Source: Faecalibacterium sp. UBA1762 (GTDB taxonomy: Bacteria; Bacillota; Clostridia; Oscillospirales; Ruminococcaceae). From it: a stretch of 15,923 bases of DNA. The translations under genes and the position numbers were made by a program. Under the pieces are notes generated by a model. The model was not told the DNA's origin. It was given only the letters and a program-made list of their open reading frames with translations, and ran no database searches. Position 1 is the first letter of the stretch, and each line of letters begins with the position of its first letter. The stretch covers positions 9,008-24,930 of the forward strand of contig DCHC01000012.1 in assembly GCA_002314755.1 (NCBI GenBank), in the 5' to 3' direction. Below, in pieces: positions 7,497 through 14,317 of this stretch.

Positions 7497-8434
7497 AAAT
7501 ACTGTTTGTCGGTTTAGGCAGTATCGGTACCAGGCACCTGAAAAACCTCACTACCCTTGCCGGACAAAAGGGGCTTACCTTACAGCTAGACGCCTTGCGA
7601 CATGACCTGTCCCGTCCGCTGCCCCAAGAGGTTTCATCGTTGCTTTGCAGTCAGTTTGACAGGCCGGAAGCTCTGGGAAATTACGATGCTGTTTTTATCA
7701 CCAATCCCACACAGCTGCATTTTGAGGTTATTCAGCAGCTTGCTGACCGTACCGATTGCTTTTTTATTGAAAAACCTCTGTTTGAAAACTGCAAGCATAC
7801 CCCATTACAGGCGGGTCTTGTGGATAAACGGGTTTATGTTGCCGCCCCTATGCGCTGGTGCGGCACATATATAAAACTAAAAGAGCTTTTAGCTGCCCGT
7901 GGGGATCTTCGTCCGTATTCCGCCCGTATCATCTGCTCCAGCTATCTGCCGGAATGGCGTAAAGGGGTAGATTACCGCACTGTCTATTCTGCCCGTCGGG
8001 AGCTGGGCGGCGGGGTCGGTATCGATCTGATCCACGAGTGGGATTATCTGATTGACCTGTTCGGCGCTCCCCTGCAGCAATACAGCTTTGTTGGAAAATA
8101 CAGTGACCTGGAAATTGACAGTGACGATGTGGCAGTATACATTGCCCGCTACCCTGCTATGCTGGCAGAAATACATCTGGACTATTTCGGCCGGGGCTAC
8201 CGTCGCAGTATTGAACTGATGTGCCGGGACGGCAGTGTGCTGGCTGATTTCGGAGCGGGAATACTCACCTTGCCGGATGGATCCGTACAGGACTGCACCG
8301 AACCGCTGAACGACAGATATCTGCGGGAGATGGATTATTTCCTCACCTTTTTGCAGAGCGGTCAACAGGATAGCATCAACAACGCCGAGCATGCCTGGCA
8401 GGTACTGCAATATGCGCTGGGCACCCGAACATAA
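7493..8434 (+). CDS. Gfo/Idh/MocA-family oxidoreductase, canonical motifs intact
   Basis: 313 aa. Starts with the Rossmann motif GLGSIGTRHLKNL and keeps the EKP triad (E93-K94-P95 in FFIEKPLF). The second-domain catalytic region GGGVGIDLIHEWD carries D178, H181 and D184. By family, it should oxidise or reduce a sugar or polyol hydroxyl with NAD(P). The ATG at 7493 overlaps the preceding stop as ATGA and has GGAGG about 8 nt upstream, so an in-frame ATG at 7454 is rejected. It sits directly after a related but catalytically altered gene and before the CMP transferase. A role in making the amino-sugar precursor, or in tailoring the nonulosonic acid, fits, but the substrate cannot be read from the sequence. 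Confidence 0.82.
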   Translation: MKILFVGLGSIGTRHLKNLTTLAGQKGLTLQLDALRHDLSRPLPQEVSSLLCSQFDRPEALGNYDAVFITNPTQLHFEVIQQLADRTDCFFIEKPLFENCKHTPLQAGLVDKRVYVAAPMRWCGTYIKLKELLAARGDLRPYSARIICSSYLPEWRKGVDYRTVYSARRELGGGVGIDLIHEWDYLIDLFGAPLQQYSFVGKYSDLEIDSDDVAVYIARYPAMLAEIHLDYFGRGYRRSIELMCRDGSVLADFGAGILTLPDGSVQDCTEPLNDRYLREMDYFLTFLQSGQQDSINNAEHAWQVLQYALGTRT

Positions 8435-8460
8435 CGGACAGGAAAAGGATGATCAAACTT

Positions 8461-9225
8461 ATGAAACATGTATTAGTTACCGTCTGCGGCAGAGCAGGCA
8501 GCAAGGGCTTCCGCAACAAAAATTTGAAAAGCTTCTGCGGTAAACCGATGGTCTATTATACCCTGTCTACCGCCCTGCTATTTAGCGAAAAACGACCGGA
8601 TCTGCAGGTGGATATCTGCCTCAACACCGATTCTCCGGAGCTTGCTGCGCTGGTCGCAATGTGCTATCCGGAGGTTACGCTGCTGGAACGACCTGCCGAC
8701 CTTGGTGGCGACCGGGTGCCCAAGATGGCTGTATTTCAGCATTCCTTAACGGCAATGGAAGCCCGGAACGGCTATCTCTACGATTTCCACATCGATTTGG
8801 ATATCACCTCTCCCCTGCGCAGGGAGAATGATCTTGCAAATGCGGTTGCCATGTTTGAAGCGGAGGAGGGTTTGGACCTGGTAATGTCCTGTGTGCCCAG
8901 TCGGCGCAACCCCTATTTTAATATGGCAAAGCTGGATGAGAACGGCTTTGCCAAACGGATCATCGAAAACCAGAATACTTCTCGCCAACAGGCCCCCGCC
9001 TGCTTTGATATCAATGCCTCATTATATGTCTTCAGCCGGGATATGCTGGTCGATAACGAAAAAAGCGACCTTTGGAAAGGCAAGGTCCGTCTGTATGAGA
9101 TGATGGACACCGGCATATTGGATATTGACAGCGAGGAAGACTATCTGTTAATGGAGGCCATTGCTTCCCACCTGTACGCAAATGATAGCTCCTTTGCTGC
9201 CATCCGAAACGCCATTCGGGAATAA
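8461..9225 (+). CDS. legF: CMP-nonulosonate cytidylyltransferase (NeuA/LegF/PtmB family)
   Basis: 254 aa single-domain enzyme. The N-terminal CTP-binding block is VCGRAGSKGFRNKNLKSF, with the R-SKG-KN pattern of CMP-sialic acid synthetases; GKPMVYYTL, DLDITSPLRREND, MSCVPSRRNPYFNM and FDINASLYVFSRD follow in family order. It transfers CMP from CTP to the 2-OH of the nine-carbon acid, making the donor for cell-surface or flagellin glycosyltransferases. It is the last gene of the operon and is followed within ~20 nt by the terminator. Two starts are possible: 8461 (MKHVLVTVCGRAG, preferred by family N-terminus) and 8449 four codons earlier, which has AGGA closer. The extra HexxC phosphatase domain found in some NeuA proteins is absent. 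Confidence 0.9.
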   Translation: MKHVLVTVCGRAGSKGFRNKNLKSFCGKPMVYYTLSTALLFSEKRPDLQVDICLNTDSPELAALVAMCYPEVTLLERPADLGGDRVPKMAVFQHSLTAMEARNGYLYDFHIDLDITSPLRRENDLANAVAMFEAEEGLDLVMSCVPSRRNPYFNMAKLDENGFAKRIIENQNTSRQQAPACFDINASLYVFSRDMLVDNEKSDLWKGKVRLYEMMDTGILDIDSEEDYLLMEAIASHLYANDSSFAAIRNAIRE

Positions 9226-9241
9226 TGCGGATTGTGTACTC

Positions 9242-9287
9242 AAAAGATGGGCTGAAGCATAACAAATTTGCTTCAGCCCATCTTTTT
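9242..9287. terminator. Bidirectional intrinsic terminator
   Basis: A perfect 17-bp stem pairs 9242-9258 (AAAAGATGGGCTGAAGC) with 9270-9286 (GCTTCAGCCCATCTTTT) around an 11-nt loop. There is a T-run on the right and an A-run on the left, so it works in both directions. It ends the rightward legionaminic operon and the leftward hydrolase transcript; the hydrolase stop codon (9287-9289) abuts the stem. Confidence 0.9.
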
Positions 9288-10291
9288 CATTTTTCTAAAT
9301 ATGCAGCAATACGGGTCTGCACATTTTCTTCCAGATTGCGATAAAACAGTTGGGTATCCTGACCGTGGTACACACCGTCTTCCGACATTTGTTTTACCAA
9401 TGCAGTTCCCTGCAAATCGAGAACCTTCAAGGTTCCCCGTTCCGGGTCGAGATAAGCGCCCACACGTTGCTGGATATCTTTTACCGACAGACCCCAGCCG
9501 CTCAACGAACAAATCCCTTTATTCAGGCTTTTATCTGCAACAGTGGAATCCGTTTTCCAGTTTAGCGGATTGATAGACAGACTTTTCACCCCGGCAGGTA
9601 CAAAAATACTGGCTTGCACATCCGGCGCCTCGGAATTAAAAGAAATAATCACGCCGGTATCGCTCTCCCCCTCAGCCATTTTCAGATTAGGGAACGCCTC
9701 CAGATCCTGCTCCGTCACCCGCCAACCGATTGCGTAACAGGCAACCATTTTCTGCATAACCTCCGGATAAGCTGACATCTCCTTTACCAGCTGCAGGCAC
9801 ATCATCGCTCCCTGGGAATATCCGGCAATAATAAACGGTCTGCCATTGTTATAGTTTGCTAGATAGTAACGAAATGCGCTGCGAATTTCGGCGTATGCGT
9901 TTTCAAACGCAAAGTGGGTAACCTCATTGTATTTTGAAAGGGCTGTATTCGATATTTGGTGATAAAACGGAGCAAAGTAGCGTGCATTGTCATCGTAGAT
10001 ACCCTTATCCGAATTTACCGCCTTGTAAAAAACCAACCGGTTGGTATCATATAAATTCTCCCAGTTGCTCTTTTCTCCCTGGTAAACCGTTCCTGCAATG
10101 TAAAACACATCCGATTCCTTACCAATTAAATCGTTCTGACAGTATGCCCAGTTGATATCCTTGGAATAATCCACACTGCCAACAGCATCTCTGGGAAAGT
10201 AGTAATTGCACAAACCAGCCATCAGAGAAGTTCCCAATATAAAAACAATTATCCTTCGGAAAAAGAATTTTGAACTGCTTTTTTTCTTCAA
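9287..10291 (-). CDS. Membrane-anchored or secreted DUF3089-like alpha/beta hydrolase
   Basis: 334 aa. A basic N-terminus (KKKSSSKFFFRR) precedes one hydrophobic segment (~residues 14-30, IIVFILGTSLMAGL), so the enzyme is probably exported and anchored. C27 lacks a good lipobox residue before it, so a lipoprotein is unlikely. The body matches DUF3089: WAYCQNDL, DVFYIAGTVY, ARYFAPFYHQIS, the nucleophile elbow GYSQG with S159, and a C-terminal YHGQDTQLFYRNL probably giving the catalytic His. An esterase or lipase-type activity is expected; substrate unknown. The start is TTG (10289-10291) with AGGGGG about 8 nt upstream; no ATG of comparable quality precedes the signal. It begins 35 nt after the SulP gene with no promoter between, so it is likely co-transcribed with it. 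Confidence 0.8.
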   Translation of the reverse strand: MKKKSSSKFFFRRIIVFILGTSLMAGLCNYYFPRDAVGSVDYSKDINWAYCQNDLIGKESDVFYIAGTVYQGEKSNWENLYDTNRLVFYKAVNSDKGIYDDNARYFAPFYHQISNTALSKYNEVTHFAFENAYAEIRSAFRYYLANYNNGRPFIIAGYSQGAMMCLQLVKEMSAYPEVMQKMVACYAIGWRVTEQDLEAFPNLKMAEGESDTGVIISFNSEAPDVQASIFVPAGVKSLSINPLNWKTDSTVADKSLNKGICSLSGWGLSVKDIQQRVGAYLDPERGTLKVLDLQGTALVKQMSEDGVYHGQDTQLFYRNLEENVQTRIAAYLEK

Positions 10292-10326
10292 TAGTTTTTC
10301 CCCCTACGGTTAGCAAACTTCGTTGA

Positions 10327-11964
10327 TCAATTTCGCTGCGTTAAAACCGCCGCATAGGCGATCGCTGCATTGATATTTGGACAAAAAGCTTCCTTCTCCA
10401 GCAACTCTCCAAAGCCGCAGCGGCTTAGCATCTGCATCGGCTGCTCATTCAGATGAGAGAAAATCACTCTGACGCCTTTTTCTTTACACTGCTCCACCAG
10501 CTTACGCAGCATTTCCGCGGCAGTGATATCCACACTGCTAACCTTGCTCATCCTAAGCAGCAAAACCTTATCTGTCGGCTGAAGCGGAAACTGCAGCAGC
10601 TCATCCGCAGCGGCAAAAAACAGGGCACCCTCCATCTCAAAAACCGCCACACGCGCAGGAACGATCTTTCCGTCAGCCGATTCCGGTTCCTCAGTCCAAC
10701 GGCGCACACCGGATACTGCGGTCATCTGCTTTAAAAATAACAGTGCAGTCAAAACAATACCTGCGCCGATGGCTACCACCAGATCAAACACCACCGTCAG
10801 CACAAAGGTCGCAACCAGAACAAGTACCTCTGTTGCCGGTGCGGTTTTACAAATACGCACAAACCGACGCCACTCGCTCATATTATATGCGACCATAAAC
10901 AGAATAGCCGCAATAATCGGCATAGGTATCCATGCCGCATAAGGCATCAAAACAACCAGTACAAGCAGCAGCACACCGGCATGCACCATACCGGAAACCG
11001 GGGTACGTCCGCCGTTCTTCACATTGGCAGCAGTACGGGCAATGGCACCTGTGGCAGGAATACCGCCGAAAACACCGGAACAGATGTTGCCGAAGCCCTG
11101 TGCGACCAGTTCGGTATTGGAATTGTGTTTATCCCCGATCATTCCGTCGGAAACAACGCAGGAAAGCAGCGACTCAATGGCAGCCAACACCGCAATGGTA
11201 AACGCGGAGGGCACCAGCTCTTCCACAGTGGCAAGGGTCACCTGCGGCAGATGAGGAACCGGCAGACTGCTGCCAATGGTATATAAATCACCGATGGTAT
11301 TCACTTTCATCCCTGTCAGCTTAACGAATAGAATACCCACAACCACCGCGATCAAACTGCCGGGAATCTTTTTATTGATTTTCGGCCATATGATCAATAC
11401 GGCAAGACCAACGCACCCCACCAGCAGTGCCTGCAGATTTATTGTGCCAAAATGCCGGACAATATTGGCAACCTTAGCCGTTGTCTCAATATTCGCTGTA
11501 CCGGAGGGATAGGTCAGCCCCAAAAAGTCCTTGACCTGTCCCACCAAAATCGTAACGGCAATGCCTGCAGTAAACCCGGTGGTAATGGTGACAGGGATGT
11601 ATTTGATCAAACTGCCCAAACGCAGCACACCCATGATTACCAGAATCAGGCCCGCCATTATGGTGGCAACGATCAACCCGTCTACATCATACTGTGCCAC
11701 AATGCCCGCCACGATGGTGGCAAAAGCCGCAGTCGGACCGGAGATATTGACCCTACTTCCACCCAACGCAGCAATCACAAAGCCTGCCACAATTGCAGTA
11801 TATATGCCTTTTTCCGGCGAAACACCGGAAGCAATGGCAAGGGCAATGGAAAGAGGTAATGCGATAATGGCGACAATCAAACCCGCAACCAGGTCTGCTG
11901 CCAACTGTTTTCCGGTGTACCCTTTCAGTGTTTGTGTAATTTTCGGTTGAAATATTTTCATCAT
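10327..11964 (-). CDS. SulP-family anion transporter with C-terminal STAS domain
   Basis: 545 aa integral membrane protein of usual SulP length. The transmembrane part (~residues 20-415) contains the family signatures LAADLVAGLIVAIIALP, the SGPTAAFATIVAGIV helix, GFGNICSGVFGGIPATGAIARTA and the MPYAAWIPMPIIAAILFMVA segment. The STAS domain (~residues 430-545) includes VAVFEMEGALFFAAADELL and MSKVSSVDITAAEMLRKLVEQ, resembling anti-sigma antagonists. SulP proteins move sulfate, bicarbonate or dicarboxylates by H+ or Na+ symport or exchange; the substrate here cannot be told. Tandem ATGs lie at 11964 and 11961; AAAGGA is 4 or 7 nt upstream, so 11961 may be the real start. A promoter at 12001-12029 serves it. 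Confidence 0.92.
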   Translation of the reverse strand: MMKIFQPKITQTLKGYTGKQLAADLVAGLIVAIIALPLSIALAIASGVSPEKGIYTAIVAGFVIAALGGSRVNISGPTAAFATIVAGIVAQYDVDGLIVATIMAGLILVIMGVLRLGSLIKYIPVTITTGFTAGIAVTILVGQVKDFLGLTYPSGTANIETTAKVANIVRHFGTINLQALLVGCVGLAVLIIWPKINKKIPGSLIAVVVGILFVKLTGMKVNTIGDLYTIGSSLPVPHLPQVTLATVEELVPSAFTIAVLAAIESLLSCVVSDGMIGDKHNSNTELVAQGFGNICSGVFGGIPATGAIARTAANVKNGGRTPVSGMVHAGVLLLVLVVLMPYAAWIPMPIIAAILFMVAYNMSEWRRFVRICKTAPATEVLVLVATFVLTVVFDLVVAIGAGIVLTALLFLKQMTAVSGVRRWTEEPESADGKIVPARVAVFEMEGALFFAAADELLQFPLQPTDKVLLLRMSKVSSVDITAAEMLRKLVEQCKEKGVRVIFSHLNEQPMQMLSRCGFGELLEKEAFCPNINAAIAYAAVLTQRN

Positions 11965-12000
11965 CTTTTCCTTTGCAGTTTACTTGAGAATATCTAAAAT

Positions 12001-12029
12001 AGCATACACCTTTTCCTCGCTTTTTTCAA
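12001..12029 (-). promoter_or_regulatory. Sigma-A-type promoter of the SulP transporter/hydrolase unit
   Basis: On the minus strand -35 TTGAAA (12024-12029; 5/6) and -10 TATGCT (12001-12006; 4/6) are 17 bp apart, in the 94-bp gap between the ABC exporter stop and the SulP start. No terminator was seen after the ABC gene, so read-through from upstream is also possible. Confidence 0.55.
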
Positions 12030-12058
12030 ATAAAAAGGAGGCTATTTTGCGCATTTCT

Positions 12059-13822
12059 TCACGCCCCGACAAATGAGGAATCCTCCGCAATCTGCTTTTC
12101 CGAGATCCGGAAAACCCGACGGCAGCGGCGCAGGACAGAAGGACGGTGGGTAGAAATAATAACGGTCTTATTGGGGGCAGCCTGTAGAATAGTATCAATC
12201 ACGCGGGACTCTGTTGCCTCGTCCAGAGCGCTGGTTGCCTCATCCAGCAGTAAAATCGGTGCATCACGCAAAAGCGCACGGGCAATGGAAATGCGCTGCG
12301 CCTGTCCTTCAGAGATTCCCTTGCCCCGTTCTCCCAGTTGGCTGTACAGGCCGGTCTCTTCCACAAACTCCCATGCACAGGCGGTTTTCAACGCGGCAAT
12401 CAATTCTTCATCTGTGGCCTCCGGTTTCACCATGCGCAAATTTTCCGCAATCGTGCCCATCATCATGGTATTACCCTGTGGGACATATGCCACCAGCTGC
12501 CGTAAATCGGCATTCATTGAAAATTCCTGTCCGGTGGCATCTCTTAAAACCACAAATCCGTCACCCGGCTCGCACATGCCCAAAAGTAACCGGAACATGG
12601 TGGTTTTTCCGCCGCCGCTTTGACCCATAATTGCCACAATTTCACCGGGATTCGCCACAAAATGCGCATTCTCATAGATATTCGTACCCTCTGTATAGGC
12701 AAATGTCACCCCTTGCATCTCCACAGCCAGTCCGTTTTCCGCTCTTTGACGCACCGTCTCCAGCAATGCGGCGTCGTGTTCTTCTTTGGGCAGATCCACC
12801 AGCTCACGCACACGATGGGCAGAAACCGCGGAGTTCAACATGCCGGGTACGGTGGAAACCAAAGACGAAAACTGGTTAGATAGCGCTGACCGCTGACTTA
12901 AGAAAAAGGTCATATCGCCATAGAGTATTTGCCCCGTCCACAAACGGTACAGGCAATAGCCAAAGGATGCAAAAGAAACCGCCGTCGTCAAAACTGTCAG
13001 GGCTATATTGGTTTTTATGGAGAACATATTGTACTCCAGATTATATTGCTTGTATTTTTTCTGCCACATTCTCAGTCTGGCAGACAGCATCCCCCATATT
13101 CCGAACGCTTTCACCGTATCCAGATTGTAGAACGCCTCTGTTTCAAAGGACATCATACCGCTATTCATCTCTAACACACGGGTACGGTACTCCTTTTGTT
13201 TGCGCATAATATAGCGGGACATAAACATCAGGAACGGCGCACTGAGCAGCGCAATTGCCGCCATAATCGGGTCCATACGGTATAACACCACAAAAGTGAT
13301 GATAAAGGTGTAAATATTGATAATGATATTGGGTATCCAGCCAATTGCATTGCCACTGATCGTTCCCACATCGCTGTTAAAACGGTTTAACAGGTCTCCG
13401 TTTTGAAAACGGTTTAAGTCCATCCACTTAACATCTATGATACTGTCAAAAATTTCTTTTTGGATATCATTATTTACATAGATAGATATTTTTGTGGAAA
13501 CCCTACTCATTACTGATTGAAAGACCAATGAAAAAACCGCAGAGCCTACAACTGCAATAATGAGTATGAATAATTTTTCCGTCTGTCTGCCGGTAATGAT
13601 ATTGATCAGTCGACTGCTGATATAAGAGGACGCAAGACCCAGTGTAGAACTGAACAGCCCCAAAACAGTGTAGAACAGTACAATCCACTTATACCGCTTG
13701 GTAAAGGTGAATATCCATTTCCAGTCATCAACAAAACCCCGGATGGTACCGTCCTTCAGCTTATTCAGGTAATCTTGAATGGTGTTACTTTTCAGCAGTT
13801 TATTAAATGAGGTATATTCCAT
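12059..13822 (-). CDS. ABC exporter, fused membrane and ATPase domains
   Basis: 587 aa half-transporter of the type I exporter (MsbA/lipid-peptide export) class, expected to homodimerise. Six membrane helices lie in residues ~45-320. The ATPase has Walker A GQSGGGKT (400-407, K406), the signature ISEGQ (503-507, in place of LSGGQ), Walker B ILLLDE with D527/E528, and the H-loop H559 in STHRPS. All catalytic residues are present, so it should be active. No N-terminal C39 peptidase domain exists, so it does not trim leader peptides itself. The ATG has GGGGAG 9 nt upstream. It follows a PqqD-like gene by 52 nt, suggesting export of a modified peptide or small molecule (inference); no precursor peptide was recognised. 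Multidrug or lipid export is equally possible. Confidence 0.9.
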   Translation of the reverse strand: MEYTSFNKLLKSNTIQDYLNKLKDGTIRGFVDDWKWIFTFTKRYKWIVLFYTVLGLFSSTLGLASSYISSRLINIITGRQTEKLFILIIAVVGSAVFSLVFQSVMSRVSTKISIYVNNDIQKEIFDSIIDVKWMDLNRFQNGDLLNRFNSDVGTISGNAIGWIPNIIINIYTFIITFVVLYRMDPIMAAIALLSAPFLMFMSRYIMRKQKEYRTRVLEMNSGMMSFETEAFYNLDTVKAFGIWGMLSARLRMWQKKYKQYNLEYNMFSIKTNIALTVLTTAVSFASFGYCLYRLWTGQILYGDMTFFLSQRSALSNQFSSLVSTVPGMLNSAVSAHRVRELVDLPKEEHDAALLETVRQRAENGLAVEMQGVTFAYTEGTNIYENAHFVANPGEIVAIMGQSGGGKTTMFRLLLGMCEPGDGFVVLRDATGQEFSMNADLRQLVAYVPQGNTMMMGTIAENLRMVKPEATDEELIAALKTACAWEFVEETGLYSQLGERGKGISEGQAQRISIARALLRDAPILLLDEATSALDEATESRVIDTILQAAPNKTVIISTHRPSVLRRCRRVFRISEKQIAEDSSFVGA

Positions 13823-13874
13823 GCAAAACGGCTCCCCTTTTCGTCCTTGATATTCTGTCCGGTTGCTGCAGCCA

Positions 13875-14144
13875 CTACGGAATCAACAGCTCTTCCCTTA
13901 CCAATTCGTTCAAAAAATCGCACAGCTGCCTGCCAAGTTCACCCGGGTCGGATTCCGGATGATTTTTACACAGCACAGTATAAACCGCCTCCGGGGTATC
14001 GTGTTCCATAATCAGCTGTAAGATTTCTGCTCCGGTATCATTTAACTGTACCACACCGTGAAATTCGTCCACAGCGTCACCAATTGGCACGGCCGAAAAT
14101 GATCCCCCCATTTCTACGATTTCCAAATCAAAACACAATTTCAT
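13875..14144 (-). CDS. PqqD-like small protein (RiPP recognition element family)
   Basis: 89 aa. It shows the PqqD-type pattern: N-terminal beta strands with VVQLNDTGAEILQLI (the typical 'LN-TG-ILxLI' block) followed by a helical half ending FLNELVREELLIP. PqqD-fold domains bind leader peptides for radical SAM or other RiPP-maturing enzymes, and many clostridial copies sit next to ABC exporters with roles not yet defined. No radical SAM, cyclodehydratase or leader peptide was seen nearby. The ATG at 14144 is chosen because the family match begins there; AAAGGA lies ~11 nt upstream. An in-frame TTG at 14189 would add 15 unconserved residues. Family is moderately confident; function unknown. 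Confidence 0.72.
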   Translation of the reverse strand: MKLCFDLEIVEMGGSFSAVPIGDAVDEFHGVVQLNDTGAEILQLIMEHDTPEAVYTVLCKNHPESDPGELGRQLCDFLNELVREELLIP

Positions 14145-14317
14145 TAATATGACCGTTCCTTTCCCTGAATCGTCAGTCCAACTTTGCAAAACGGTGCTAC
14201 GAAGCAGAACGATCCTTTTTTGCTGTATGTAGCTGCGAGGCAGAAATCTGCAGAAAAAACGGTAGTTCGCCCTTTTTGTTCCTGTTTTTACGCATAATAC
14301 ATCTTAAAAAGAGTTGC
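14145..14317. other. Gap upstream of the PqqD-like gene, no gene supported
   Basis: 173 bp without a convincing gene. A 32-codon reading frame (14197-14295, minus) lacks a ribosome binding site. TGCAAAACGG occurs at 14185-14194 and again at 13822-13831, just ahead of the exporter start. A weak -10 like TATTAT has no partner -35, so the PqqD-like gene may depend on the upstream promoter. Confidence 0.4.

Noticed and set aside
11980..12198. 72-codon leftward frame over the end of the ABC gene
   Set aside because: Most of it overlaps conserved ATPase sequence including the H-loop region in another frame; only its last 24 codons fall outside the gene and are listed separately.
14197..14295. 32-codon leftward frame starting MRKNRNKKGELPFF, a possible precursor peptide for the PqqD-like protein
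   Set aside because: No ribosome binding site upstream, no core-like Cys/Ser/Thr-rich end or leader motif, and a low-complexity Lys-rich start; kept only as a note.
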